This document shows, piece after piece, positions 42,153-50,785 of a DNA stretch of 64,000 bases. The DNA comes from Alkalicoccus chagannorensis DSM 18086. GTDB lineage: Bacteria; Bacillota; Bacilli; Bacillales; Salisediminibacteriaceae. The DNA is taken from NCBI RefSeq assembly GCF_000429725.1, contig NZ_AUCK01000004.1, forward strand, positions 1 through 64,000. Direction: 5' to 3'. Positions within the stretch are counted from its first letter, which is position 1. Every line of letters starts with the position of its first letter. Under the pieces are notes generated by a model that ran no database searches, was not told where the DNA came from, and worked only from the letters and a program-made list of their open reading frames with translations. Position numbers and translations under genes: made by a program.

Positions 42153-43166
42153 TTATACTCCCGCCGGCAAATCGCCAACTCGCGTTACATTTAAACTCAT
42201 CGTATGTTGCCCGTTTTCATACGTGTGTGTATGCGCAGTTACCCGGTACAACCCAACGATGCCCGACGACTGCTCGCGAAAATAGGCCCGCCGGCCGGCT
42301 CGTACAGCGTCCATGCCGAGTGCGTCTATACTTGCCTCGTCGTCAATCTGCGTCAGCTCGTCAAACCTTTCGGCCGCCGCATTACGTACTTCCGACCGGC
42401 TAACGTCACTGCCGCTGTATGACTCGCGGGCTGTCGTCAGGCCATAGCGGTCGATGTGCTGCTGCGATGTTTTGCGTTCTTTATATTCGTCGTCTTCGCC
42501 GCCAGTCATGATTAACCGGCCACGCATGTCCTCGATGGACTGCGAGTAGTTGGCGCTCATGATACTTTGTCCTTCTTCGATCACCCGGCCAGGCGTGAAA
42601 AACGATTCTTCGCGCAGTGCTACGTTTCCGCGAAAATTGTATAGGACGTAACGCTTTCCGGTTTGCTTCTCCGTCTTTTCAATCGCCTTTTTAAACGTAG
42701 AGAAAAGCGTTTCATTTTCTACGCTTAACTTCGGAATTACATAACCCGTGTCGTCTATCGCGTTGACGCCCAAGTCGAACTCACGGCAGAGGCGGCGCAA
42801 AATATCGCCAGCCGTCTGCTTAGTAAACTTTCGCGTGATTTCGTTCTTTGTCAGGTAAGCATTCGTATCGTAGGCCGTCAGCGTTTCCATCAATTCGGCA
42901 TCAATATCGCGATTAAAAATCCGCCCGCGAAACCACTCCACGCCGTGATTTTTGAAAATCAACCAGTCTCCGTTGTCGAAGTTAATCCGCCGGTCGCGCC
43001 CGTTGACGGAATTATACAGCGATACTTCCAGCGTGGCATATGCCGTGTTAATGTCGTCGGTGCTTTGGACCTGCGTCACCAGGTCGGTCACATCGGCAGT
43101 CCGTGCACCGTCGTCGTGTTCGACCTGTATGTCGGCATATCCGTGCACCATCATCGGCCGGCTCAT
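42153..43166 (-). CDS. XkdQ/YqbQ-like phage baseplate hub protein
   Basis: 337 residues. MVHGYADIQVEHDDGARTADVTDLV, GRDRRINFDNGDWLIFKNHGVEWFRGRIF (opening beta domain of the gpD/XkdQ fold), TAGDILRRLCREFDLG, YVLYNFRGNVALRE, and a closing helix-strand AGRRAYFREQSSGIVGLYRVTAHTH. Contractile-tail hub in which the spike sits. Overlaps the tape-measure stop by 4 bp. The LysM protein XkdP usually found between tape measure and hub is absent. Confidence 0.72.
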   Translation of the reverse strand: MSRPMMVHGYADIQVEHDDGARTADVTDLVTQVQSTDDINTAYATLEVSLYNSVNGRDRRINFDNGDWLIFKNHGVEWFRGRIFNRDIDAELMETLTAYDTNAYLTKNEITRKFTKQTAGDILRRLCREFDLGVNAIDDTGYVIPKLSVENETLFSTFKKAIEKTEKQTGKRYVLYNFRGNVALREESFFTPGRVIEEGQSIMSANYSQSIEDMRGRLIMTGGEDDEYKERKTSQQHIDRYGLTTARESYSGSDVSRSEVRNAAAERFDELTQIDDEASIDALGMDAVRAGRRAYFREQSSGIVGLYRVTAHTHTYENGQHTMSLNVTRVGDLPAGV

Positions 43167-45490
43167 GCTCCCGACACCTGCGCTTTTTCAATTCTGCTGT
43201 ACAATTGCGCCGCGATCTTGTCGATGTCGGAGTCGTTACGGACAGTCATGTTCTGCACGGTCACATTCACACCGCCACCGCCGCCGGACTGACCATTCCG
43301 CCATGCTTCGGCATCATTTCGGTCGAGTACGGCCTCGCCGCGGTGTAGTCTTGCGTGGTAGCCATCGTAAGGTACGCTGTCGAGGCCGTGGAAATGCCCG
43401 CTACCTCTGCCGGTCACGCCGTCAACAAGGCCGCTGGCTGCACGGCCGCCCAAACTGCGCAGACTGCCCATGCCGCTGGATACGGTATCAACCGCCCATT
43501 TAGCAGCGCCGCCAAGTGCGCCCATCGCCGACTCAAAGCCGCCCACGATACCATCGACGATCGACGAGCCGAGTTCTGCAAACGAATCTTGTACGCTGCT
43601 GATCATGCTGCGGACTTTACCGGGGATTTCGCCAATGAAGTCCGCGATGGTCTGCGGCAGATCGCGAATGATGTCGGCCGCGTTGTCATACGCATTTTGG
43701 AACCATTCTTTAAAGTCGCCGGCAAAGTCGGTCAGGATCGTAACGCCGCGGTCTTTCATGTCGCCGAGGAACTCCGCTGTTCGACCCGGTAGCTTTCCCA
43801 GCCATTCGACTGTATTATCGTAAGCCTGCGAAATGTAGTCGCGAAAGATGCCCGGCAGTTCCGCCAGCAGCGCGACCACACGGCCGACCATATAGCCGAG
43901 CCAATACGCGGCGTCAGCAGGTAGCTGCGTGAATATGTATACGACAATCTCGCGCGCTCGTTCGATGGCGGAAGCAATACCTTCGCGGATGGCCTCAAAC
44001 CGTTCGATCACGGCCGTTCGCAGCGCCGAGACTGAATCGGTCACGGAGTCGCGAATACTAGCGAAGGCTTCCACCAGGGCCGCCCACAATTCGGACGCTT
44101 TGGCCGTTACGAGGTCCCAGTTCCGGTAAAGTAGCACGCCGGCCGCGACCACTGCCGCGATAGCTGCCACGATCCAGCCGAGCGGCGAAAGTAGTAGCGT
44201 TTTCGAGAACAGCAGTTTCGCCTTCGCCATCAAGCGGAACACCGTCGCCAGGTTCCGCCCGACGCTGACCATCATCGACAACGCCAGCATGGCCGGCCCG
44301 ATTGCCGCTGCCAGGGCGCCTGCTGCGAGTGCTGCCCGCTGCTGGTCGCCGCTGAGATCCCCAAACTTGCGAGCCAGGTCAGAAATAATTTCCACGCCGC
44401 CTTCGAGCGCCGGAATCAGTGCGTCGCCTACTTCGATGAGGAAGTCCTCGATAGCCGACCGCATTTCGCGCATCGAGCCGCCAAAGGTGTCCTCCATGAT
44501 TTCGGCTTGCTCCGCTGCGGCTCCGGTTGAGTCGCGGATAGTATCTTCAAGCTCCATGAATCCTTCGCGGCCGTCCTGCAGGAAAACCTCCATCCCCTTC
44601 ATCGCCTGACGTCCAAAGATGTCCTGCATGGCGTCGGCCCGATCAGCGCCGGAAAGGCCGTCCATACCTTCCTTGATGCCCGCAAGAATATTCGGAAACG
44701 ACTTCATTTCGCCCTCAGCATCGAATATGCTAAACGCGTAGTCTCCGATCGCTATCTTGCCGTTCTCGGCCGCGTTTTGCAGGTCGGACAGCACGGCAAC
44801 CATCGACGTACCTGCTTTCGATCCTTTAAGGCCGGAATCTGAAAGTATACCGACCGATGTAGCCGCTTCCTCTAAGTCCATTCCCGCAGCGTTAGCTATC
44901 GGTGCAAGGTACGACATCGCCTGGCCGAGCTGGTTGACGTCGGTGTTTGCTGACGCCTGTGCTTTCGCGAAAATGTCCGAGGCCTTGCCGGCGTCCTCTG
45001 CGCCCATGCCAAATGCTGACATTGTATCAGTCAGAATATCAGCAGCGGATGACATTTCGACACTTCCTGCGCTGGCTAGGTCGAGCACGCCCGGCAATGC
45101 TTCGACTGATTCCGCGGCATCCCAGCCGGCCAGTGACGTATATTCTAGCGCACTAGCCGCCGCGCTCGCGCTGTGGGCCGTAGTGGCTCCGGCTTCCCGG
45201 GCGGCGCCCTCCATCCGCGCGAGTTCGTCAGACGATGCGCCTGATACTGCCTGTACGCGCGCCATGCTATCTTCGAAGTTTGACGCAGTATAAACGGCCG
45301 CGCCTGCCGCGCCGACCAGGGGCGCCGTGACTTTCTTCGACATCGCCTTGCCGCCGTCGCTCAGTTTCTTCTGCGCCTTCTCCAGGCCGCCCATTTTGCC
45401 CTCGAATTTGCCGGCGGCACTTTTGGCCTTGCCCATTTGTGAGGTAAATTCGTCGCGCAGCCGCAAGACTGCTTCGAGGTTCATAGCCAT
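43163..45490 (-). CDS. Phage tail tape measure protein (TP901 family)
   Basis: 775 residues. Coiled N-terminus (RLRDEFTSQMGKAKSAAGKFEGKMGGLEKAQKKL), then the TP901 core (SNFEDSMARVQAVSGAS, ALEYTSLAGWDAAESVEALPGVLDLASA, AGMDLEEAATSVGILSDSGLKGSKAGTSM, DIFGRQAMKG), a hydrophobic region near 400-480 (ALAAGALAAAIGPAMLALSMMV, SPLGWIVAAIAAVVAAGVLLYRN), and a Gly-rich end with FHGLDSVPYDGYHARLHRGEAVL. Sets tail length. Complete for the family, no frameshift, although no tube gene is present. Confidence 0.92.
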   Translation of the reverse strand: MAMNLEAVLRLRDEFTSQMGKAKSAAGKFEGKMGGLEKAQKKLSDGGKAMSKKVTAPLVGAAGAAVYTASNFEDSMARVQAVSGASSDELARMEGAAREAGATTAHSASAAASALEYTSLAGWDAAESVEALPGVLDLASAGSVEMSSAADILTDTMSAFGMGAEDAGKASDIFAKAQASANTDVNQLGQAMSYLAPIANAAGMDLEEAATSVGILSDSGLKGSKAGTSMVAVLSDLQNAAENGKIAIGDYAFSIFDAEGEMKSFPNILAGIKEGMDGLSGADRADAMQDIFGRQAMKGMEVFLQDGREGFMELEDTIRDSTGAAAEQAEIMEDTFGGSMREMRSAIEDFLIEVGDALIPALEGGVEIISDLARKFGDLSGDQQRAALAAGALAAAIGPAMLALSMMVSVGRNLATVFRLMAKAKLLFSKTLLLSPLGWIVAAIAAVVAAGVLLYRNWDLVTAKASELWAALVEAFASIRDSVTDSVSALRTAVIERFEAIREGIASAIERAREIVVYIFTQLPADAAYWLGYMVGRVVALLAELPGIFRDYISQAYDNTVEWLGKLPGRTAEFLGDMKDRGVTILTDFAGDFKEWFQNAYDNAADIIRDLPQTIADFIGEIPGKVRSMISSVQDSFAELGSSIVDGIVGGFESAMGALGGAAKWAVDTVSSGMGSLRSLGGRAASGLVDGVTGRGSGHFHGLDSVPYDGYHARLHRGEAVLDRNDAEAWRNGQSGGGGGVNVTVQNMTVRNDSDIDKIAAQLYSRIEKAQVSGA

Positions 45491-45741
45491 TCGGCCATCA
45501 CCTCGGCATCGTACGCTTTCTTGGCTTTATCGAAGTGCTTTCGGAACTTTTTGCGCTGACCTGCGTTGAACGCCTGTGCTGCTTTGTATACGTTGTTGGC
45601 GTATGTATAGCCGCCTGTGCCGCGGTCATAAAGCGCCCGGACGGCCAGGATTTCGTCAAAGTCCGCTTGTGATGCATGGTCCGCCGCAGTAATACGTTTG
45701 ATAACCTGCGTTATGCGATCAAAATTGCGAATATTTTCCAT
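45481..45741 (-). CDS. Small phage protein before the tape measure, unknown
   Basis: 86 residues from ATG 45741 (AGAAGGGAG upstream); overlaps the tape-measure start by 10 bp. Helical and basic, AADHASQADFDEILAVRALYDRG and QAFNAGQRKKFRKHFDKAKKAYD. Tail-assembly chaperones occupy this position in tailed phages, but sequence support is lacking. Confidence 0.6.
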   Translation of the reverse strand: MENIRNFDRITQVIKRITAADHASQADFDEILAVRALYDRGTGGYTYANNVYKAAQAFNAGQRKKFRKHFDKAKKAYDAEVMAEWL

Positions 45742-45772
45742 GATAAAACGCTCCCTTCTGCGTGATTTCGTA

Positions 45773-45806
45773 TAAAAAAAGACCCGCACCAACGAGGGCA
45801 CGGGCT
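45773..45806 (-). terminator. Terminator between capsid and tail genes
   Basis: On the minus strand GCCCGTGCCC...GGTGCGGGTC hairpin followed by TTTTTTTATA. Confidence 0.6.
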
Positions 45807-45888
45807 AACAACGAGCTTGTAGGAAAGCTCAAAAAGGAGAACATTCCGCTCCGGGTGAACTAATCCCATCATCGCAGCTTGCCGTATA

Positions 45889-46461
45889 TTATTCCGCTAG
45901 TTCCCGAACTTCCGCGGCATCCAGCATTACACCGAAGTCCGGCCGCTTTTTGCCGTACAGAATCCGCTTGTTTCGCATCAGCCCGCCGCTCGGCGTTTCT
46001 TCGAAATACATGCCGATTTCATCCGCTGCCTTGTAGTGAGCCTGCTCGGCGTCTGCGTTCGCTTTTCTGGCACGGTCGGCCAGTTCGCGCTGCTTTTCTG
46101 CGAGTGCTTGGGCTTCTTGCTCGATCTGGGCGAGTTCCGCTTTTCTGGCGGCGTTTACCTCATCCGCGATGTTGCCAGCCAGTCGATCGAGTTCCGCGTC
46201 CTGCGAGGGGTTGCCGTTGAGGACGCCTTTTCGACGCTGGTCTTTGAGAAAGCGAATTCGCGTTTCGAGCTTCTGCTGCTTTTCGTGCAGTTCGAGCTGC
46301 TTATCTACGCTGACTTCGCCCTCAATTTCGAGGGCAAGGCGTTCAATTTCGGCCTGTTCGGCTTCGATCGCTTCTTTTATTTGCTGCTGGCGCTGACGGC
46401 CAGGCTTGGCGTCCTTCTTGAACCGCTTCATTTCGTCCTGTAGTTTTTTAGAAAATTCCAT
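45889..46461 (-). CDS. Coiled-coil phage protein after the capsid gene
   Basis: 190 residues, almost entirely charged coiled coil (QQQIKEAIEAEQAEIERLALEIEGE, LHEKQQKLETRIRFLKDQRRKG, ARKAELAQIEQEAQALAEKQRELADRARKANADAEQ), ending in a less helical DEIGMYFEETPSGGLMRNKRILYGKKRPDFGVML. Scaffolding-like in composition, but scaffolds usually precede capsid genes. Two bp after the capsid gene on the same strand. Function unknown. Confidence 0.6.
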   Translation of the reverse strand: MEFSKKLQDEMKRFKKDAKPGRQRQQQIKEAIEAEQAEIERLALEIEGEVSVDKQLELHEKQQKLETRIRFLKDQRRKGVLNGNPSQDAELDRLAGNIADEVNAARKAELAQIEQEAQALAEKQRELADRARKANADAEQAHYKAADEIGMYFEETPSGGLMRNKRILYGKKRPDFGVMLDAAEVRELAE

Positions 46462-46463
46462 GC

Positions 46464-47558
46464 TTATACCTCCAGTCCGATGATTCGTGCGTGTGCCTGC
46501 TCTTGGATCAGTTCCAACGTAAATTCGCCGAGGATGGTTCCGTTCACACTGTCGCCGGTAGTGCTAAGTAGTTCATGAGTGAATGGGCGGAGTGGCCGAA
46601 CTTTGACACGATTCATGTCGACGATAAATACTTCATTGTCCTTGAGGTTTTTGTTTATTACGAAATCGAACGTCCCAAAGTCGTTGACGAGTTGATCCAC
46701 GACGTTCCCGCGAGTATTGTCCTGACGCTCCAGGCGAACATGCTCCGCTCCCATTCGGCTGATCTGCCGCTTTTGCGAAGGTGACACCATGATCTTGTAA
46801 TCCGTCTGGCTGCGTAGGGCGCCCGCTTCAAAAAGCGACTGAATCGCGTCATTCAGGATTTCCGCGGTGAGGTCGTTTCCCCCAGCGTCGATAACGTTCG
46901 TCTCGATAAACGAACGGACACCGCGCATCTGCCTTACTGTGCCGCCCTGGCCTTCGTATTTCTGGCCGTTGACGAGCGCCTTCTCCAGTTGCAGCGATAG
47001 TTCCGTCAGCTTTTTCGCCTGCTCGTAGTTATACAAATCTTCGATGCCAGTCAGAGAAACAGCCTGCGCCGTGCCGGTCACACTGATCGTTTCGTCAAAA
47101 ATCTGCGTAATGTTTGATACCTGCTTTCGCGCCTTATACCTCGATTCCCCGGCGTCAGCGCCTTCGGCTCCTTCGCGAAAAAGCACCTCGACGGTATCAC
47201 CTTTCTGATAAGCTGCGGCTTCTGTGCCGTGTAGGCCACGTTCCACTTCGAGCGTGTTTTGCGTGTGATTGACGCCTGTAACCTTCAGGAGTTCCTCGTC
47301 GATCTTAATCTGATGGCCGATCATGAACGGCTCCGTATCGTCAACGAGGATTTCTTCATCTGCCGCGGCTACGTCGTCTTTTAGCTTGGTTTCAAAGCTG
47401 AATGTGCTGTCCTCAAACCATGAGTGTTTCACATCCAAGACTGGTTCACCAAAGCCTGTGTATTGAAGAATCGGAATCTGGTGTTCGTTCAGCAGAAAGA
47501 CCTGATCCTCTACTGATTCCTGTACGCCTACGAGTTCATTCAAGTATACTTTTGCCAT
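46464..47558 (-). CDS. Major capsid protein, SU10/DUF5309 type
   Basis: 364 residues. RYKARKQVSNITQIFDETISVTGTAQAVSLTGIEDLYNYEQAKKLTELSLQLEKALVNG and RQMRGVRSFIETN are the family signature; it ends VKVRPLRPFTHELLSTTGDSVNGTILGEFTLELIQEQAHARI. An insertion DDTEPFMIGHQIKIDEELLKVTGV near 70-110 looks like a small beta module. HK97-fold shell protein of some podo- and siphophages. Intact length with good start MAKVYLNEL after AAAGGAGC. Confidence 0.78.
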   Translation of the reverse strand: MAKVYLNELVGVQESVEDQVFLLNEHQIPILQYTGFGEPVLDVKHSWFEDSTFSFETKLKDDVAAADEEILVDDTEPFMIGHQIKIDEELLKVTGVNHTQNTLEVERGLHGTEAAAYQKGDTVEVLFREGAEGADAGESRYKARKQVSNITQIFDETISVTGTAQAVSLTGIEDLYNYEQAKKLTELSLQLEKALVNGQKYEGQGGTVRQMRGVRSFIETNVIDAGGNDLTAEILNDAIQSLFEAGALRSQTDYKIMVSPSQKRQISRMGAEHVRLERQDNTRGNVVDQLVNDFGTFDFVINKNLKDNEVFIVDMNRVKVRPLRPFTHELLSTTGDSVNGTILGEFTLELIQEQAHARIIGLEV

Positions 47559-47576
47559 AAATATCCTGCTCCTTTT

Positions 47577-47837
47577 TTAGTTAAAAATAATTTGGTCGAT
47601 ATTACTCACGTACTGCCCTACGTGCTTATAACCTAGTTCTTCCGCGTCATCATACGCCCTGTCCTTCGCAAATTTCGCCGCTACATCTAGTGGCATCGCG
47701 TTATATTCCACGCTACGTGTGCGCATAAGCTCGCCGGTTGATTCGTCGAGTACCTTCGTTCTTACATTTACATAACCGATCGAATCCGGTGGCTCGACGG
47801 TGACGATTATCGTACAGCTTTTAATTTCGTTGGTCAT
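47577..47837 (-). CDS. Small element protein, unknown
   Basis: 86 residues: beta-rich start (SCTIIVTVEPPDSIGYVNVRTKVL), then DVAAKFAKDRAYDDAEELGYKHVGQYVSNIDQIIF. ATG preceded by GGAGG-like sequence. Immediately upstream of the capsid gene. No family recognised. Confidence 0.5.
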   Translation of the reverse strand: MTNEIKSCTIIVTVEPPDSIGYVNVRTKVLDESTGELMRTRSVEYNAMPLDVAAKFAKDRAYDDAEELGYKHVGQYVSNIDQIIFN

Positions 47838-47850
47838 ATTTACGCCTCCT

Positions 47851-48006
47851 TTAAAGTAGGCCGATGCTTTCCGCTGCTTCTCTGTTCAGCCTCGGATAAT
47901 TCCTCGCCCCGCGTTTTTGCTTCAAATCCTGTTCGCGCTGTTGGAAAGCGGCTTTCTTCTGCAGCGCTTGATCTTTGGTTTCATATGTATTATTCTTCCT
48001 TTTCAT
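47851..48006 (-). CDS. Very small basic protein, 51 residues
   Basis: ATG 48006 is preceded by GGAGGTAACGTTCG. Composition is Lys/Gln/Arg-rich helix (MKRKNNTYETKDQALQKKAA, QQREQDLKQKRGARNYPRLN). The stop is followed directly by AAGGAGG for the next gene, so translation units are tightly packed. Confidence 0.55.
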   Translation of the reverse strand: MKRKNNTYETKDQALQKKAAFQQREQDLKQKRGARNYPRLNREAAESIGLL

Positions 48007-48159
48007 CGAACGTTACCTCCTTTCCCCATAGTCTGTTATGTCATCACTTAGAAGCCGCTTTTTAGGGTGTCGGCTGTATTACCCTTCAGCGCCTTTTTTC
48101 GATTCTCACACGCACGCACAGGCGGCCATTTTCGCCCAATATGCCGTATTTTGGCCTTT

Positions 48160-48639
48160 TTAACTGTTGACATGACGTCGTGCCTCGGCCTGGTATTCGC
48201 GAAGTTTCTGCCGGCGGTGAATATCCGCACAAGTATCGCAGCGCTGCTGACGATTGCTTCGCGGCTCGAAGTCGGCCTCACAATCGACGCAGACTTTGAC
48301 GTTATGCGCGTCCGGGCTGCCCGCGATAATCTCCCAGTATTCCTGCACAAGCCGCTCGTCGGCCGGCAGTAGGACGCGCTCAAATTGCGGACAGCGGCGG
48401 TGGCCGATAAAGCCCGGCGCAAAAAGTTGACAGGTCGCCTCGCCGTTTACTTCCGCCCGACAGCCTCCGGCCCCTGTAAAGTTGGCACAGGTGGCCGCTA
48501 GTTGGCCCGCCTGGCGATCGACCTTCTTCGTGCGAGGTGTTTCGCGGTGGTAGTAGTCGTGGTCATAGCCGCTGCGACCGCCCAGCTGGCCGACCACTTC
48601 GCCTACGAGGGCCTTTATGTTACGTTGCTTCTTTGTCAT
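48160..48639 (-). CDS. Cysteine-rich zinc-finger-like protein
   Basis: 159 residues from ATG 48639 (AAGGACGG upstream), overlapping the HNH gene. Cys pattern: TCANFTGAGGC, GEATCQLFAPG, RRCPQFERVLLPADERLVQEYW, CVDCEADFEPRSNRQQRCDTCADIHRR. The first half resembles the cysteine-rich VLP domain found in mobile elements of Firmicutes; the C-terminal CxxC...CxxC block looks like a zinc ribbon. Function unknown; possible small terminase or nucleic-acid partner is speculation. Confidence 0.55.
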   Translation of the reverse strand: MTKKQRNIKALVGEVVGQLGGRSGYDHDYYHRETPRTKKVDRQAGQLAATCANFTGAGGCRAEVNGEATCQLFAPGFIGHRRCPQFERVLLPADERLVQEYWEIIAGSPDAHNVKVCVDCEADFEPRSNRQQRCDTCADIHRRQKLREYQAEARRHVNS

Positions 48640-49057
48640 CCCGGTTGTCCGTCCTTTCTCGCTGCCAGGCGGCCTGCTCGCGTTCCAGCATTTCGAGCAT
48701 GTCGGGCGCGCTGACACCGTATTCTATTGCCAACTCCGCCAGCATGGCGCCGAATAGCTGCGGGGTAAAAGTCGGCGTGGCATCGTAAAATGTCAGCACG
48801 TCCTGGCGCGCTTTTCTGCTGTTGCAGCTCTTGCACGCCCGGGTGAGGTTGCTGGCTACGTGTTCTCCGCGGCCCAACGGTTGAATGTGATCGAGCATTA
48901 CAGCCTCGCCCGGTGCGAATTGATAGCCACAGTAAGAGCAGGTCGGCTTGCTTCGTTTTAAGAGATAGTCATCGTACGACAAAAGGTCGAATACACCATT
49001 TCTGCGCATGCGCGTTTGGATGAAACGCCATGCTCGGCGCTCAAGTGTCTCGCTCAT
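48620..49057 (-). CDS. HNH endonuclease
   Basis: 145 residues from ATG 49057 (GGAGGTG before it). Zinc Cys pair CSYCGYQFAPGEAVMLDHIQPLGRGEHVASNLTRACKSCNSRKA shows the H (LDH), N and final H/N motif of HNH nucleases with the structural CxxC pairs. In many phages an HNH enzyme stands beside the terminase genes and aids DNA packaging; here no terminase is found near it. Confidence 0.82.
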   Translation of the reverse strand: MSETLERRAWRFIQTRMRRNGVFDLLSYDDYLLKRSKPTCSYCGYQFAPGEAVMLDHIQPLGRGEHVASNLTRACKSCNSRKARQDVLTFYDATPTFTPQLFGAMLAELAIEYGVSAPDMLEMLEREQAAWQRERTDNRDDKEAT

Positions 49058-49161
49058 AGGCCAGCACCTCCGATGACTTCCAAGATGCCGACCGCTGCTG
49101 CTGTTACGCTGTATATCGCGACAATATCTACTATCCAATTTCTGTATAATACGTTACCCAT
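49054..49161 (-). CDS. 35-residue membrane peptide
   Basis: MGNVLYRNWIVDIVAIYSVT followed by AAAVGILEVIGGAGL: one hydrophobic helix. Its TGA overlaps the ATG of the HNH gene. A GGAG lies 12 nt before the start. Confidence 0.45.
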   Translation of the reverse strand: MGNVLYRNWIVDIVAIYSVTAAAVGILEVIGGAGL

Positions 49162-49191
49162 CTCCGCACCACTCCGCTCCGTTTAGTTTTT

Positions 49192-49509
49192 TTAAAGGAT
49201 TTTTATTCCGTCAGCTTCAAAATGCAAGTGACACTTCCACGCCTCGCCGCCCACTGGTCGATCAGCCTGCGCCGCTGTAAGCTCGCGCTGCGCGAATGGT
49301 ACGTCCGAAACAATGTTCGCGGCTTCCGTTTCGGCCGGCAGGTTCTCGCAAAAATCTGATAGACTCTGATAGGCCGCCGCTGCCAGGTGCCCATAGTAAA
49401 TCGACTCCAGGCCGGGCAGAGCGTCGCCTGCATCGGTGGTGGCCGAGATTTTCACGTCAAAGGTATTCCGTTTGGTACGTTGTACTGTCTGGCTAATGTT
49501 TACGATCAC
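49192..49509 (-). CDS. Small element protein, unknown
   Basis: 105 residues; GTG start after GAGGAGAG. Beta-strand start (MIVNISQTVQRTKRNTFDVKISATT), then helical ESIYYGHLAAAAYQSLSDFCENLP. No family recognised. Confidence 0.45.
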   Translation of the reverse strand: MIVNISQTVQRTKRNTFDVKISATTDAGDALPGLESIYYGHLAAAAYQSLSDFCENLPAETEAANIVSDVPFAQRELTAAQADRPVGGEAWKCHLHFEADGIKIL

Positions 49510-49573
49510 TTCGCATCTCTCCTCAACTTTGATTTATAATAAAAAGCCAGGCTGCTTTGTGCGGCCCGGCTCT

Positions 49574-50434
49574 CTATTTCTTCTTAGTAAAATTGTTTCT
49601 GATTGAAAATTCTTCAATCAAGGCTTCTGGCGGATTGCCTCGTTTACGGTAAAATATCGCCGGGTTGATCCTGTAAAATGTACCATGCCCAGTTTTTATT
49701 TCACCGAATACATATTCGTCGCCTATCTTAAGCCTCATCATTTTATTTCTTAGCCTAGCCTGGTCTTTCATTCCCACAAGTCTTGAAAGTTCCATTTGAT
49801 TAAAAGCCTGCGTTTTTCTTACATCTTCTTCATAAGGGTTTTTACAAATGGTATTAGTTTTTAAATGGACGTACGGAAGTAGTTTATATACCATGCCTAC
49901 ATCCCGAGCGGATGTTCCCCCATACATTTCTCGTATCTTAGTCTTAAATGAGCGTATTACTGTTGAGTTATTAGTTTTCCCGCGAAAATGGTAATTGTCA
50001 TTAACGTAGTAATAACCGTCCTGCTCAAAAATGAGATTGTGCTTCTTCATTTCGCTCATAAAGCTTTGATACATCCGCTCACCAACCCCTAAGTATTCTT
50101 TAATGTCAGCCTTTCTCATCGGAAGTGACGGTCGTTTATTAGTAACAAGGCGATTGTTGTAATCTATGTATGTTTGGATATATAGAAAATGACCTAAGTA
50201 ATTATCTTTAATTTCCGTTAAGACCTTGATGCTCTCCATATTTGAAAAAGTAAACTCAGGTTGACGTCCATTCCCTTTCTGCAATTTCTTTTTATAGCTC
50301 TCTATTTGCTTTTTACTTCTAACAACGTGCGTTTTTTGGGGCGCGCTCACCCTGATTTCCCCTGTTTCCTCATCAATTTCGGTTCTTGTACCTTTAAAAT
50401 ATTCATGTTCATCAAATTTAGACACGTAATTCAC
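49574..50434 (-). CDS. Winged-helix replication-like protein
   Basis: 286 residues, AT-richer than the neighbouring genes. Tandem helix-turn-helix features: RKADIKEYLGVGERMYQSFMSEMKKHNLIFEQDGYYYVN (wH) and YKLLPYVHLKTNTIC...LSRLVGMKDQARLRNKMMRLKIG. It resembles plasmid/phage Rep-type proteins with two winged helices. Overlaps the upstream XRE gene by 4 bp. The separate protein at 55879 is a second replication-type candidate. Confidence 0.55.
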   Translation of the reverse strand: MNYVSKFDEHEYFKGTRTEIDEETGEIRVSAPQKTHVVRSKKQIESYKKKLQKGNGRQPEFTFSNMESIKVLTEIKDNYLGHFLYIQTYIDYNNRLVTNKRPSLPMRKADIKEYLGVGERMYQSFMSEMKKHNLIFEQDGYYYVNDNYHFRGKTNNSTVIRSFKTKIREMYGGTSARDVGMVYKLLPYVHLKTNTICKNPYEEDVRKTQAFNQMELSRLVGMKDQARLRNKMMRLKIGDEYVFGEIKTGHGTFYRINPAIFYRKRGNPPEALIEEFSIRNNFTKKK

Positions 50435-50673
50435 TCCTTAACCTGCAATTTTTTTGTCATTTCAAGGTGCTTTTGCAATTCTTTTACTTTCAAAAGTTCT
50501 TCATCAGTTAAGTTCATCGTTTTTAATAGCCGTTCGTAAAACCTTTCAGTCAAATTTCTTTGATTAGATTCCAGTAAATAGATGTAAGTCTGGGTCACTC
50601 CTGTGATCGATCCAAGTTGCGCCTGTGTTAAGTTAAATAATAATCTAACAGCCTTTAAAAACTCCCCTGTCAT
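50431..50673 (-). CDS. XRE-family HTH regulator
   Basis: 80 residues, LKAVRLLFNLTQAQLGSITGVTQTYIYLLESNQRNLTERFYERLLKTMNLT is a typical Cro/CI HTH. Coupled to the winged-helix gene, suggesting local autoregulation. Same AT-richer composition as its partner. Confidence 0.75.
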   Translation of the reverse strand: MTGEFLKAVRLLFNLTQAQLGSITGVTQTYIYLLESNQRNLTERFYERLLKTMNLTDEELLKVKELQKHLEMTKKLQVKE

Positions 50674-50785
50674 ATTAGATCACCCCTCCCCTTCACCGTT
50701 GTTTTTACAACTATCTATTTAAAAAAAGCGGAACTTTTACCTTCCTACTATTACCGCTCAGATACCCCGGAAAATAGCGGTTTTT

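Noticed and set aside
48160-49057. HNH plus Cys-rich pair as a hidden terminase
   Set aside because: No ATPase Walker motifs or large-terminase nuclease motifs in either protein.
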